Assembly: GCA_964058845.1 (NCBI GenBank)
Contig: CAXKVR010000189.1
Coordinates: 1 to 64,000, forward strand
Source of the DNA: Carex sylvatica
Lineage: Eukaryota > Streptophyta > Magnoliopsida > Poales > Cyperaceae
Direction: 5' to 3'
Length of the DNA stretch: 64,000 nt
Shown here: piece by piece, positions 22,643-35,694 of the stretch
How positions within the stretch are numbered: position 1 is the first letter of the stretch
How the letters are laid out: each line of letters starts with the position of its first letter
The notes under the pieces: generated by a model
Told to the model about the DNA's origin: nothing
The model's database searches: none
The model's input: the letters and a program-made list of their open reading frames with translations, nothing else
Program-made: the position numbers and the translations under genes

Positions 22643-23704
22643 GGTATAGGTGATGGAGTCGGTAGAATGAAATAATAATATGAGGAAATAAATCTGCTGT
22701 TATATGTTTGAGAAACAGCTTAAATAACGGATGTATTATATGCGCCCCGCCCCGCTACGTCACTTAATTATATAAACACATATAAACATATATAAGTAGG
22801 GAGTCAGACTTTCGAACAATACAAGTTAAACATACATGAGATCAATCATATAAATTTTTTTGAGTTATAAGAGTCAATTATATAAAAATTTATACAAATA
22901 ATAGAGATTAATGTTACCGTATCATGACATTTTGTGCTAAATTATATAGAAAAATAAATATAAATACACAATTTATAAAAGTATAGATGGGATCAATTGA
23001 TCCCATTGGATCTAAGTAGATCCGCCTCTAGATATAAGAACATATACTTGTAAGTTATATATATGTTTTCAAAGTAAAAAAAAAAAAAAAAAAAAAACAA
23101 ATTCAAACCGTTTAAACCGATTTCTTTTTTGAAAGTTTCGTTTACCTATTAAATTTTTTAAATTTTGAATTTATTTAATATCAAGTCAAGTTGTCAAAAA
23201 ATAAAGATATTGTGCTCATTATTGATATGTCACAAAGAACTATCTTTCAAAAATCATAAAAAATAGTAATTTTTTTTTCTAAAAATAGTAAAAATTAGTA
23301 TTCTACAAATTTAATATATAGCCAATCTAATGAGCTACTTAACTTACATTTAGAATATGAAAATTTTAAATTTGATCCGTGAGCATAGCCATGATATGTT
23401 TATATAAGTAACATAGCTGGGCTCGTATTATATTATATAAATTTATAGTATATTATGTTATATTATAGAGTGGCTTCATAATTTCGAATCGTTGTAATTA
23501 ATTTATTTCAGAAATAATACGTTTATATATGAAAATGGTAAGTTTTTGAATAAATTTAGTATAAAGTCAAATAATAAAATAATTATGAAAAATAAAGATA
23601 ATAAAATTTACTTATAAATTATTTTTTTACCGATTTTATTTATATTAAATTAATTAGAATATTTAATTAGTTATAAAAAAATAAATAAATGTATTACTTA
23701 TGAT
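22643..23704. other. AT-rich intergenic sequence with a MITE arm
   Basis: About 23095-23250 resembles one arm of the foldback family seen at 8791 and 34003 (TTCAAACCGTTTAAACCGAT, AAGTCAAGTTGTCAAAAA). An A run of about 23 lies near 23077. Nothing coding was recognised. Confidence 0.5.
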
Positions 23705-24533
23705 CAATATTATAAATAGCGCGCTATAGCGTTTTTGGATCCTAAACGCTAAGCTATGACATCAAAACGTGCTATTTGAGCTACGGACGCTATAGCGCAT
23801 AGTGTGTAGCGCAAATAGCGTGCGCTATGCAACATGAGTTGGTTTTTTTTTTTTTTTTTTTCAATTTATATGGGTTTTAAATAAAGGCTCAGATTGGATT
23901 TTAACCGTGTTTTTTTTTTTTAAATTGACGTACTAAGCTTTATATTAAACTATTAATTATTAAATGAGAGATCCATCAAACGAAATCAAATGAAGAAGAG
24001 AGCGTGCTATGCAACATGAGCTATTTTTTTTTCCTTTTCAATTTATATGGGCTTTAAATAAAGGCTCAGATTGAATATATTAATATATTTCTTGAAGTAA
24101 CAAAATGGTACTTACTATATGGTAGTTTGAATATTTTGAATAGATTAAGATAGTTAATTATGTCATGATGTCTATGTTATTTTGAAATTTAAATAGAAAA
24201 AAGATAGATTATGTTATGATGCTGAATATATTTTGAATAGAAAAAGATCGATAGTTTATGATATTAGTATATATTACTATGGATATTTTGAGTCGCAATT
24301 TGGACTTTGTATTGGTTCAATATGAATATTATATTTTTTTAATCAATTTGATGTTATTATTGTTCTATGAGACTTAGATAATGTTGATATTTAGTACAAA
24401 TATGTGATATAATTTTTATAAAAATAACAAAACACTATGTAGCATATCTTTTGCGCGGTATAGCGACGCTATTCGCTACAGCTTTTTTTGTAGGCTTCCT
24501 CCTATGACGCAATAAACGCTATTTAGAACCTTG
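23705..24533. mobile_element. hAT-like element of the CTATAGCG family, 829 bp
   Basis: The ends are CAATATTATAAATAGCG and the complement of CAAGGTTCTAAATAGCG. The flanks are CTTATGAT (23697-23704) and TTTATGAT (24534-24541), an 8-bp duplication with one change. Both ends are filled with CGCTATAGCG-like palindromic motifs. The AT-rich interior matches, inverted, the copy at 62954-63780. No transposase. Confidence 0.85.
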
Positions 24534-25770
24534 TTTATGATTTATGAAATATATCAGTTTTAATATTTTGAATTTAACGTTATTTGAAGTTAATTTGATA
24601 GAATTTTTTAATTAAATTTATCAATAAAATTGATGAGTGAATTTATGAACAAATGCACTAGTTCTACTCATATTATATTATTATATGAATTATATTAGAT
24701 GTATAATCATCACATGCAGCGCTCTATCAAGATTGCGCATAGATTCGTATATCTGACGGGTATACATACATATATAGCTAATTTTATATATCTACATTGT
24801 TGGATAATTAATTATTCATGTTATCGTACAAAAAAAAAAGAATATATATATATATAGAGAGAGAGAGTGTGTATATATATATATATATATTAAATAAAAA
24901 AAAATGACTAATATATATAAAGTTAAACTAAACATGAACACATGACTATACGTACAAAGGTGCTTGTATTTGAATTGTATATATGGTTCTTATACTTGCA
25001 TACTTGGCTGTTTATACATAAATGTTGGGTGTTTAATTAAATGATCCAGTATTTAAATTATCGTGTCCGATGTTGATACTTAAAAACATGGCTATTTATA
25101 TTGATGGTAAGTAGATAAATATTATTATTACCGATAAGAGTATCCGAATATTTTCTCTGTTATATTTCAAAGTTGTGCATGACTGCGATTATATAAACAA
25201 ATCTTTTGCACAACTATACCTTCTTGAACGAGGCATCCATAGCAAAAGGGACTTGCAGACCAGTACATTTTGAGATACAAATCCATTTCTGTTTCGGTAT
25301 CGATTACACTTGCGCTTTTTCACAGTTGCTGGTATGTCATGCATGATCTAGCCAATAATAAAGTTGTCATCAGTTAAAAAAGTATATTACATTGATGACT
25401 AATTATTGTTAACTAGGTTGTTTTATTTATCATATTCCTTTGTATTTTAGGAGCTTCTATGTACCAAGGAATGCAATTGATCTGTATTATTAATTAGCCT
25501 CAGTCTCATCTGATTTATCATAAAAGCCAATTCTAAGATATCAATAGAACATGAAGTCTACATATAAGTTCAGTTCGTATCCTAATATCTTACGCATGTT
25601 TCCACCCCGAATTATATCTTTTTTTTCGCATGTTTCGATCGGATTTCTCTGTTCTGACCGCAGATACAAATACTGATAAAGCAAGTGGTACAAATACTGT
25701 ATGCATGAAAAATTTCCTAATCGTGCAGAGTTGCAGATTTAAAATACTGATAAAGCTTTGTGTGATCGCC
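24534..25770. other. Intergenic sequence downstream of the WRKY gene
   Basis: Contains TA and GA/GT microsatellites at about 24842-24890. The part nearest 25771 is presumably the 3' UTR and terminator region of the WRKY gene, but no polyadenylation signal can be fixed with confidence. Confidence 0.5.
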
Positions 25771-27866
25771 TTAAAATGAGCTAATACAGTTTTGTTCGTC
25801 GGAATTGGTGTCTTCACATGGAGAGTGGTTGTGTCGTCCCTCATAAGTCGTTATCACCATGCGGCAATCCTCCGACAACCTCTCGACTCGCTTCTTTACA
25901 CGGCAATTGCTATGTGTGCACCTGTAATAGCTCCTGTAAATTGCACAATTTTTACTTAGAGAAGGAAAACAAAAGAATATGATAACTTCGTAATGATACA
26001 GGACATTAGGGATCCCAGTACACAAACAAGACATCTTCTCATAATCGAATTAATAGGTATATAAATATGCATGAAAATATCCTAATTTGAGACATAATTT
26101 TGTCATTATTTTGAATATTAAGTATGTTTTTATAATTTTTCTGAAGAAAAACATGGAAATAGAAGTATATTTTGGAGGAAAAGTTTAAGGGGTAGGCCAA
26201 AAATTTATAATTTTTGTAAGTTTTAGATTAATTTTATAATTTTTTTCAAAGGACAGAAAAATAGAAGTATATTCTTGAAATTGTTTTGAGCCAGGGTCGG
26301 CAAGTGCTCATCCCTGACTCCACCCGTGCACATGCGAATTGAGATTCTGTTTTAGTTCATGCTCATCATGGATATGCAGCCCAGTCATCAGCTCATTCCT
26401 TTTGCTTTGCTCACTACTGGTACAAAACAAGTCGGTATTGGATGCTGCTGGTATCGGAGGTGCTGTTTACTGTTGGGCTGTATTGCTACTGGTACATTAA
26501 ATGCTGGTATGCAAGTGGTACAGTCTTGCACAGCCTGAGTGTCGGTTTTGCTTTGTTTTAATTTTTATATATTTTTCTTTGATTCTGTTATCCAATGGTG
26601 GTAAATTTAAGCTATTATCGTCCCCAATAAAATATGAAAGAAAATTAAGAAACTAAAATTGCACATAATACTTTTTTGCATTCAACAAAAGTTTCATATT
26701 AAAAACTGTATTGACCAGAACAAATGGCTAGATTTATTTTTCTATCTGAGCAAATTAATTTAAGCAAACTGGATTTTGAATATTCAATCAATTGGGAGTC
26801 AGTACCAAAACTCTTATTAATATACAAAGCTGTGTATATTTTCTTCACTAAGTCCTTTAATTCCTTTGATGGAACTTCAAAATTCCTGTTACTCATTATG
26901 ACACTTACTTTTCTCAACTTTTTTCATAAAAGTTTAAAATGTGATTGTGGGTGCCTTATCGATCTTTCGCAAATATATATAAAAAAAAAGCAAGTTAAAA
27001 TGCAATGCAAATAAATTTCAATAAAAAAGAAGAATTTTCCTTCAAAAAAAGAGAGATAAAGGTAATAATAATGTACCTTGGATGGAGGCAGTTTTTGACA
27101 ACTTTCTGACCATACTTTCTCCATTTGTAACCATCATCAAGCACATCTATGTCGCTTCTTGTTTGGAAACAGAATCTCGGTTCTCTCATTTTTCTCCTTC
27201 CTTTTATTTTGTTCCTCTCCAGCGAAGCCGGTGTACTTTTCCACCTAAATCAGAATTCTTTAACACCTCAGATATATATATATATATATATTTTTGGATC
27301 AGGAAACCTGAAGGCTCATAAATGAGGGATAAATGCGTACCACGAGCTCGAACTTTCTTTGCCAGAACTGATCTGATCTGTAGTTCCATTGCTTACTTGC
27401 ACTTCTGATACATCAACCTGAATAATTTTACATTATCCTTTTGAAATTTCTTTGTTTCACTATGTATGTTAGATACAGACTGAATATAACAAAACAAAGT
27501 ACTTCTATTTATGATTAAAAGAAAAAGGAAAAAAGAGTAGTAACACAATGGGATTAACTATAGTATATATGAGATACTGGTTAATTCCAAGAAACCATAA
27601 GAAGAACAGAAACTAAAACTAATGCTTGTGCCCATAACACAATAATAAGCATAAAATACAAATACAAAAAAAGAAGTTATATATATATATATGCAGTTAT
27701 GCACCTCTTCATTGACCCAGACTTTAGGTGAATCATGCTTCCCTGAAGTTATATAAGCAGAATTACAAAATGATACCGGTACCCCTGACTGGTACGCGCT
27801 GGTGATGTGCACTTGCGCCATTAAACCCATAGCTTGAAGGCTTTCTTCGGGTTGCCCGAACTCCAT
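25771..27866 (-). CDS. WRKY12-like: WRKY transcription factor, group IIc, WRKY12-like, 4 exons, 189 aa
   Basis: Nuclear factor binding W-box DNA. Exons on the minus strand: 27866-27705, 27417-27341, 27244-27077, 25933-25771. They total 570 nt with matching phases (0, 2, 2) and GT..AG borders. The start MEFGQPEES is the first ATG in the open frame; the frame is open farther upstream but only through non-ATG codons. The motifs are a [20 protein letters not shown] basic/PRFCFQT block typical of WRKY12/13, WRKYGQK at aa 121-127, and a C-X4-C-X23-H-X-H finger (C141, C146, H170, H172). It ends QNCISSF, as WRKY12 ends in a similar SSF. The last intron splits the codon of the Arg in HPR/SYYRC, the conserved WRKY intron site. 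Arabidopsis WRKY12 restrains secondary-wall formation in pith and affects flowering; the same role here is inferred. One oddity is Cys132 where most relatives have Ser or Thr. Confidence 0.92.
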
Positions 27867-29151
27867 TTGGAGAGTAGCAGATTGGTTTAAGAAATTAGAG
27901 GTGTTTGTTGTCAAAGAGATACTGGTGGGTGTTTTATCTCTTGCTCAACTTCTATCTCATTATTTGGGTATATATCAGGTGGGTGTTTTAATTTATATGA
28001 TTGGTTTTGCTTTGTTCAGTCACCTTTTTCCCTCTAGATAATTAAAAGGCATGTCGAAAGGCTCACTCCTTTGTGTGGTTTGATTGACTGGTAAAACCAG
28101 TAAAGCACCATTAAAGAAAATACCACACAAACAATTTGTATTAGAAATTAACACCTTTTAATAAAATAGAAGTCTTTTTTTTTTTTTATAGATATCCAGT
28201 TTTCGGCTGTGATGCTACGTATAGCATGTGGCTTTTTGAACAGGGGGTTCTTAAAATTGTTATATATAGAAATACTTTTTGCTACAAATTTTCTTTGCTA
28301 GTTCTATTTTATTCTTTTCTATATATAGAGATATATACAGATAGAATCTTCTTTGTTTTTTTCCTGCACACTATATATGTCATGCATTTCTTATCAAAAG
28401 CTGTTCTGAGTCCTTGTGCATGCTTCTGCTCCACTAGAGTGCTGTGCTGCATATTATCTCTATTATTTTATATAATTTAAACTTGCACATATATTCCCAT
28501 TTTATATATAACTTTCTGGTCCAATAAATAATTTTACTTTTTCATATGCATATATGTGACATTTCAAATTGTGATTCTCAATTAAGTTACTGATGCCATT
28601 CAAGACAATTGCCATGCCAAGAGAAATCAGGTAAATGTGTTTTGTTCCTTCCAATAATAACCAATTCCCAAAAACCTACAAATTATATATATATAGTTTC
28701 TTACTACAGCAAGGCAAAATAAGTTTCAACATCCTGCCAATTTATTCTTTCTTAACTTTTCATTTCTTTGTTTTCCTTATGATCCAAAAATACTGTCAAC
28801 AGAAAATAACCTATATATTGGATTAGATCTATTAACAATATCCTTAACAATCTTGACACAATTGTACATAATAATTTACACTAGATTGAAATTAATACAA
28901 CATAAATTTCAACTGTGATATATGTATGGTGTCTCATCTATCTAAATTTCAGCTGTAATTTACATTAGATCTATTAACATTAGTCGTTTGATTTATTTTG
29001 TAAATTGTTGCAAAGATTGTTGAAGTTATGACATTACTCATAACTAATATTAAATGATCATTCCTAATCTTCCATAGAAAAAAAAAGATAAAAAATGTAT
29101 CAAAACGTATAGTGTGTGTATGTATGTATGTATATATATATATATATATAT
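27867..29151 (-). promoter_or_regulatory. Upstream region of the WRKY12-like gene
   Basis: A TATATAT stretch at 27969-27975 lies about 100 bp upstream of the start codon and is a candidate TATA box on the minus strand. The rest is AT-rich and without coding signal. The cluster of transposons beginning at 29152 bounds the probable promoter. Confidence 0.35.
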
Positions 29152-29318
29152 CAAGATTCTAAATAGCGATTATAGCGCTATACCTTTTAAGGTCTGAAAA
29201 AGTTATAGCGCAACCTTATATTTAGAATCATTATAAAAAGAAAAGCGGTTAATAACGTTATAGCTCTTGAGGTCCGAAAAAGCTATAGCGCAGCTATGGC
29301 TAGCTATTTAGAATCCTG
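29152..29318. mobile_element. Short hAT-like MITE of the CTATAGCG family, 167 bp
   Basis: It begins CAAGATTCTAAATAGCG and ends with the complement of CAGGATTCTAAATAGCT, with several TATAGCGC motifs between. Both flanks are ATATATAT inside a TA microsatellite, so the 8-bp duplication is consistent but not unique. Confidence 0.7.
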
Positions 29319-29357
<39 letters not shown>

Positions 29358-29774
29358 TTGGCTACTATGCTTATATAAGCATATTCCCACATATGCTTAT
29401 AACTTATTTTTGTGTTTTCAATGCCCAAATGGTCGATCTGAACCGTTAGATGTGATCTCTATATTGAAATGTGCTTGGAGACCAAATTTTATATTTTTAT
29501 GAATTTTTTTACTATTTATTAAGCCACTTTGAAAATCGCTGATCCAACGGTGGCTTCTGGTTTTACTGTTTTGTTAAGTCACCGTTGGATCAGTGATTTT
29601 CAAAGTGGCTTAATAAATAGTAAAAAAATTCAGAAAAATGTAAAATTTGGTCTCCAAGCACAATTCAATATAGAGATCATATCTAACGGTTCAGATCGAC
29701 CATTTGGACATTGAAAACACAAAAATGAGTTATAAGCATATGTGGGGATATGCTTATATAAGCATAGTAGCCAA
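29358..29774. mobile_element. Near-perfect palindromic MITE, 417 bp
   Basis: Almost the whole element folds on itself. TTGGCTACTATGCTTATATA at the left is mirrored at the right. Blocks such as CCAAATGGTCGATCTGAACC, TGCTTGGAGACCAAATTTTA and ATTAAGCCACTTTGAAAATC all have mirrored partners with very few differences. The loop is short (about 29560-29578). A GA/TA microsatellite lies on the left flank. No protein. Confidence 0.85.
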
Positions 29775-30319
29775 AACCTGTATATATATGATTTTTCTCG
29801 TGTAACTCTGAGACAATATAATGCAAAAAGAACAGCAATAGATGTACAATGTACTCTTGACTTTTCAGTACTGCTGTTTTAATTTGCTTTCCTTGTCATT
29901 GCTCATTTCTTCTTCTCATTATTACTCTTTTGAGATTTCTCTATGCATGCCTTTGTTCTTGGACTTAATTGCCTTTGAAAATTGAAATTAATGAGAGAGA
30001 GATCATCAGGAAAAAGTCGTCATCATAACAATTAGAAAAGGTATATATATGATCATATCGTGATATACTGTGAATCCAAGTGAATCAACTGAATCTTATC
30101 TCAAGTCTCATTAATATCTGTGTTTCTTTTTCTTAATTTCTTTATCGCTTTTGTCAATACATATTTTATTGTTCAAGCAAAAATTGAAGAAACTAGCTCT
30201 ATCATTTTTATGTTGCTGCTCCTAATTAATTATGATCAAGTATTATATCAATAAGGATATAAGAAGTTTGACAACATAATTTCTTAATTACTTATTTAGG
30301 GATATGTTAGGAGAGAAAC

Positions 30320-30339
<20 letters not shown>

Positions 30340-30354
<15 letters not shown>

Positions 30355-30975
30355 TTGGGCTACGGTGCTTCGTGAAGTAAAGCGAGTGTTTTACTTCACA
30401 CTCATATTTTGCGATTTTACAGTTCAAAATGTTGATTCGAAATGTTCAAATTTATATATAAAGAGAGAGAGAGAGAGAGAGAGAGAGTAAGGCTACCATA
30501 CTTTGCAAATTAAAGTTGGTGTTTTAATTTGCGCTCATATTTTTAGTTTCAAAGTTCAAAACATCGATCTGAACCATTCAAATTTATATCCATATTAAAT
30601 TGTGCTTGGAGACCAAATTTTATATTTTTTGAAAAAATTTTACTATTTTTTTAGAATTTTTGAAAATCACTGTTTTTCAGAAATTATGGACCATAAAAAA
30701 CAGTGATTTTCAAAAATTCTAAAAAAAAGTAAAACATTTCCAAAAAAATATAAAATTTGGTAGCCATACTTTATATGTGTATGTGTGTGTATATACACAC
30801 ACAGTCATATAGAGTAAGGCTTAATTTGCGCTCTATCTTTAGTTTCAAAGTCCAAATAGTCAATTCAAATTTCTCAACATGTTCTTCATATTGAAATGTG
30901 CTTGAAAACCAAATTTTAGAACTTTTTAGAATTTTTTACTATTATATAGAAAATAAGATATAAATATAATTTGTT
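30340..30975. mobile_element. Cluster of broken copies of the palindromic MITE family
   Basis: Three partial copies, near 30354-30450, 30488-30780 and 30810-30960, each carry the TGCTTGGAGACCAAATTTTA-like block, and the middle one has a hairpin centre (AAAATCACTGTTTTTCAG mirrored). GA and TA microsatellites separate them. Confidence 0.6.
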
Positions 30976-32009
30976 TGAAAATAAATAAGTGTCAATTGAC
31001 TTTTATTTCTTGAGGGTAGCTTCGCCCTTGTGTGTGGATTCAAACCTTAGAAAATAAATAATTTGTTTGAAAATAAATATAATTTGTTTGAGTTACTTTA
31101 GGCCGGGGGATCCAAACCTTAGAAAATATCGGTTGTCCAGACTCAGAAGTGATAAGTGATGATCCATGAAATTAGTGTAAAAACATCCAACCAATCAAGG
31201 AGACAAAAGGTAATGATCCAGTTTCATGTTGGGAAAAAGGTTGCCAATTGTTCGTCTAGGATAATAGGCTCAGATCTCTTTTCCTGTGCTAGTGGGTAAA
31301 AGCCTACAGCCAAATATATTTGGTTTGAGTTAAGTCTCTGTTAATTGCTATATAAGAACACACATAATGTAGCAAGTGCTACATCTCATGAACTCAAACT
31401 CAAACTCAACAGTCTCACAGGTACCTTAGTTTTTTTTTCTAATATTATATTTTATTGATAAACTAAAAATAAGATACAATTAAAAGAGTAAATAAAACAT
31501 GAAATCATTCGATGAGTATTCAATAGAAAAATAAAAGTTACATTTCTCCTCAGGGGAGAATCCAGTTCATCTAAGGGGCAACTAAGTTACATTAATTTCT
31601 TCTCAGGGGCAGACCCAGTTCATTTTTTTATTTTTATTGGAAAATTTTGATGTTTGTCTCTTTGAAATTAATTTGTCCTTCCTACTTTTTTTTCTGACAG
31701 AAATTTTGCATTTGCTTCTGTTTTTCTGATACTTTTACTAACTAACTTGAAGAAAAAATGAAATAAAAGATACTCTTTACCATAATCAGTGCAACAAATA
31801 GACAAATATGGGCTTGATCTCTTATTTTCCTTCAAAAAGGAAAAGAAAAAAAGAAAAAAAAAAAGATACCCTTGTATCTTTGGAGTAATTTTGCTGGTAG
31901 CTGGCTGCCACAGGGCATCTATAGTAGTGTTTTGCAGTGTATGATTTAGGATCATATCTAGTAAAATAATGATGAGCAAAATTAGTATGTGTCAGATTCG
32001 CGAGTACAA
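30976..32009. other. Intergenic sequence, no gene seen
   Basis: A duplicated AAATAATTTGTTTGAAAATA segment near 30965-31090 and a repeated CTCAGGGG(A/C)AGA..CCAGTTCAT phrase at about 31549-31622. No coding pattern. Confidence 0.5.
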
Positions 32010-32330
32010 CTTCTAATTAATCGGATTGGTTTTAAATAATAATTTCAGGATTGAACTGATTTACTTTACGAGTGAGTGATGCATGTAAATACAAAATTTA
32101 AAATTGTTCGAATTCATTTAGTATAAAGTGAAGTGGTCAAAAATAGATTAAAAATAAATATATTAAAATAACTTATAAAACTTTATTTTTTAACTGCTTG
32201 ACTTTAGTACTAAATAAGTTCGAAAGTTATAAAATTTTGCATATACACACATCATTTATAAAATTTTAACGACTTGATTTGTCGTTTAAAGTTAGTATGC
32301 TCATCAAATTTTATTGATGAACATAGCACA
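32010..32330. mobile_element. Foldback MITE related to those at 8791 and 34003
   Basis: Mirrored blocks: GAACTGATTTACTTTACGAG with its weaker partner near 32260, and GTATAAAGTGAAGTGGTCAA mirrored by a TGCTTGACTTTAGTACTAAA block. The ends are decayed. Confidence 0.55.
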
Positions 32331-32977
32331 TACTAGCTAATTTATTCGTAACATTCACTATTTTTTTTTTAAGATCAGTTAGTAAGCGCTTACCGACTAT
32401 TCCATTAAGAAAATAAAAAAGTGATGTACATAAATATTTATACCAGACTCAGCAAATGTAATTAAAATGTTTACAGAGTGATCACTATTTTAAAATACAA
32501 CTTCAAATATGCGTGTATATTGTATATGCAGATTTTATGTAAATTCATATATATTGTTTAATTTTATAGTTTGTATTTACGTAAACTAATATAAAGCAGA
32601 GTCATGTTTTACTTCGCTTTCATAATATTAGTTTTTAAAATCAAAATAGTCGAAGCGAGTCATTTACTATGACCTCCATATTAAAATGTACTTGAAATTT
32701 TGTATATTTTTTTAAAACAATTCTATTGTTATATATGTAAAAAAAAAAACACTGTTTTTACTTTTTAATGATCCAAAATCTTATAATTCAGTTCAATTTC
32801 TACCTACATAAAATAAATTATAAAAAATATACCATGAGTACCGTATAACACAATTGTTGTGGCTTGCCTCAATAATGTATATTTTTTATGATTTACCTCA
32901 CATTTCAAACCGTACGGTAAATCCGCATATATAGTGCATTGCATATAGATGACCGTATCTATGCAATCCACTTCATA
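32331..32977. other. Intergenic sequence with half a palindromic MITE
   Basis: Near 32590-32720 one arm of the palindromic family is recognisable (CATGTTTTACTTCGCTTTCA ... CTCCATATTAAAATGTACTT). Nothing else was recognised. Confidence 0.4.
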
Positions 32978-33255
32978 GTGACAAATAAACAGTTTGGATT
33001 CAGTTCGAGGAGATAAAAGTTTTGTAATTCGGGAATAATTCAGGTATAATTGAGAAATGATTCGGTACTACAAGAAAGAAAGAAAGGAAAAAAAAAATCC
33101 AAAATAAAATAAAATAAATATTAGCGTTTTTCTCACAAATAATTCGTATATTACACGTTATTTTACGTTTTATTTAGAATTTGATTAAAAAAATTAAAAA
33201 AAATGAATAAAATATAAATTATTCGTGAATTTATTGCGTATCATGTTACTATGAT
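32978..33255 (+). mobile_element. Dispersed repeat with TAGTGACAAAT end, copy 1
   Basis: Begins TAGTGACAAATAAACAGTTT and contains AATAATTCAGGTATAATT and a GATTCGGTAC segment, then AT-rich TTATTCG motifs. The same order is found inverted at 35695-35985, so this is a repeat family, probably a DNA transposon. Confidence 0.6.
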
Positions 33256-34002
33256 TAGACAAAATATGTATATTTCTTCATAATATGAGTCACCGCATAT
33301 GTGGCTACATATATATATATATATATGCTGTCCATACGACTATAATAAATATTAAATGACACCTTAGCTCAACTTTCGGTGCTCCACATTCTTAGCTCAT
33401 TTCCTAATTTCAAAACTAAAATCAGATCAGAATGGCTGTCGCTATATTTTATAAATATTGGATGCATATGTCGACTTATAAATTTCCTTATGAGTTCATA
33501 AAAAGAAACATTGCCAGGCCCCCCACTTTGCCTATTTAGTCTCAAGAGACAAGGCGCATATATATCCAATACCTTTATATGATAATGCGCAATTTGAGGT
33601 AACTGTATAATATGATGACAATAATGTCCCCATGCATAGTATATTTGCCTAGTTGAAGAAATTGAACAAGGGACCTAATTAGTCATTAACGGCTATATAT
33701 TTTTTTTATGCTAGTTTATTTTTGTACTCATAGCTTATGATGATTGGATTATGAGGCTATTCTCTTATTTCTCAACATGTATATTAAATTTCATTAAATT
33801 TGAAAATTTAATTAGTGATTCGTCAATTGGTTTAAAAAAAATTATGATTCAGTTTTATTGGCAGTTTATTTTTGAAAATAAATGCAAGATACTCTTAGCA
33901 ATGTTTTGGACAATCAAAATATTTCTTTATTTTAAAGTGCTAAGATGATATATATTCATATTCAAAGTAGAACTAAGGTGTTTCTAAGTTCATCAAATCC
34001 TT
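33256..34002. other. Intergenic sequence, no gene seen
   Basis: AT-rich with a TA microsatellite near 33308. Only short chance ORFs. Confidence 0.5.
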
Positions 34003-34293
34003 TTGTGAACTCAATTCTAAAATCTATCGGATTAGTTTCAAACGATGAATCCGATTCGTTGAAATCTATTTGCTTTACGGGTGATGCATCTACATGCAAA
34101 AAAATTAAAATTTTAAATTAATTTTGTGTAGAGTCAAGGGGTCAAAATTGACCACTTGACTTTATACAAAATTAATTCGAAAGTTTTAAATTTTATCATT
34201 TAGACATATTACGCATAAGGTAGATGAGTTTCAACTGTTTGAATTCGTCATTTGAAGTCAGTCTGATGATAAATTTTAGAGTGGAATTTACAA
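34003..34293. mobile_element. Foldback MITE
   Basis: Symmetric about 34149, where GTCAAGGGGTCAA is followed by TTGACCACTTGAC. Outer blocks such as TCTAAAATCTATCGGATTAG are mirrored near 34260-34280. No coding capacity. Confidence 0.7.
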
Positions 34294-34317
34294 ATATATA
34301 TATATATATATATATAT

Positions 34318-34924
34318 CAAGCTTCTAAATAGCTAGCTATAGCGCAACTATAGCGGTTTTGGACCCAGAAAGCTAAGCTACGGGCTAAAACTGCGCTAAT
34401 CAAGTTACGACCGCTATAGTGGTAATAGCGGTCCGCTATGCTACATGGGTTATGATTTTGCAAAAAATTTATTTATTTATTATTATTATTTTTTTGAAAA
34501 CATGATTTTGCAATTTTAATGAGCCTTAATGTCTAGATTGATTTTTTTTTACTTTATCAAGCTATATCAATACAATGGAATATGTGCGGACTATACCGCT
34601 ATATCAATTAAATTTTGTATCATGCATTAATATATGGTAGTGGTATATTTTGAATATAAAATATATCGATAGTTTTTGAATTAAGGATATTTTGAATGAC
34701 AATTTGAACTTTGTATTGGTTTAATATGAATATTAGAATTTCTTAATTAATTTGGTATTTTTTTTTTTTTGATGAGACATTTTTACTATTAATAGAAATA
34801 TAAAATATAATTTTTGAAATAAAAAACGCTATTTATAATAGCTTTCGCTATAGTTTTGCTATTCGCTAAAACTTTTTTTTTTCGTCTTTCCGCTATACCG
34901 CTATAAACGCTATTTAGAACCTTG
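34318..34924. mobile_element. hAT-like element of the CTATAGCG family, 607 bp
   Basis: Ends CAAGCTTCTAAATAGCT and the complement of CAAGGTTCTAAATAGCG, with ATATATAT on both flanks (8 bp, but inside TA repeats on the left). Dense CTATAGCG motifs lie near both ends, with an AT-rich core. Confidence 0.8.
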
Positions 34925-35694
34925 ATATATATTGATAAACTTAAAGAACAAAATTGTTCAACTCTCATATTCATGTCTCCCCTATGAGTGAACTTTCTGT
35001 GAAAGTTATTATAGAATCCTGTGCCTTAGATTTATCATGATTGTATGTGACAAAAGGAGGGTACAAGAATGGTACATTATTTCTCCTATATGTCCAAAAT
35101 CCAAAAAAGAAGAAAGATCATTTTCTTTTTCATTTTTAGGCAAAACAGGGATCATACCCCTACTTTTTGATAGAGCTGAAAAATGTTCAGTACAGGAGTT
35201 TTTGAGTTAAGAAAGGCAAAACAATTAAAACAGAAATAATATCCAATGATAAGATATTAGATATGAACTGGGTTGTCACATAATCTATTTAATGTTGTTA
35301 ATTTTTATGCATTTAAGTCGCCCTCTATATATGATATTATGATATGTCCCCCTAGTTTTTATAGATCTCCACCAGCTCAATACTTTCCTTGATTAATTTA
35401 GTAATTTTTAGTAAAAGTTTTGTAACTAACCGAAAGCGGTCCGATGGACATCGAATCGATATGCATCAAGATTCGTGCGTACTTGATTCGCACTAATTTT
35501 AAATCTTTTCGTAAGTATGATCTTGATGTGAATCGAACGACTCTAACTGAACATTCAACCAAATTTGATCTGATATCTATTGAACCACTTCCAATTATGT
35601 TATGTATCACGCCACACAAAATGATATATAGTAACAACAACTATAGTAATCAGATGCGTGATTAATTCTCGAATTATTTGCATTTAATTTGTTT
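34925..35694. other. Intergenic sequence, no gene seen
   Basis: Near 35430-35560 lies another copy of the CGGTCCGATG..AAGATTCGTG-type repeat. No gene. Confidence 0.45.

Noticed and set aside
27867..27914. N-terminal extension of the WRKY protein (MTTNTSNF...)
   Set aside because: The codon at 27914 is TTG, not ATG. The first ATG in frame is at 27866.
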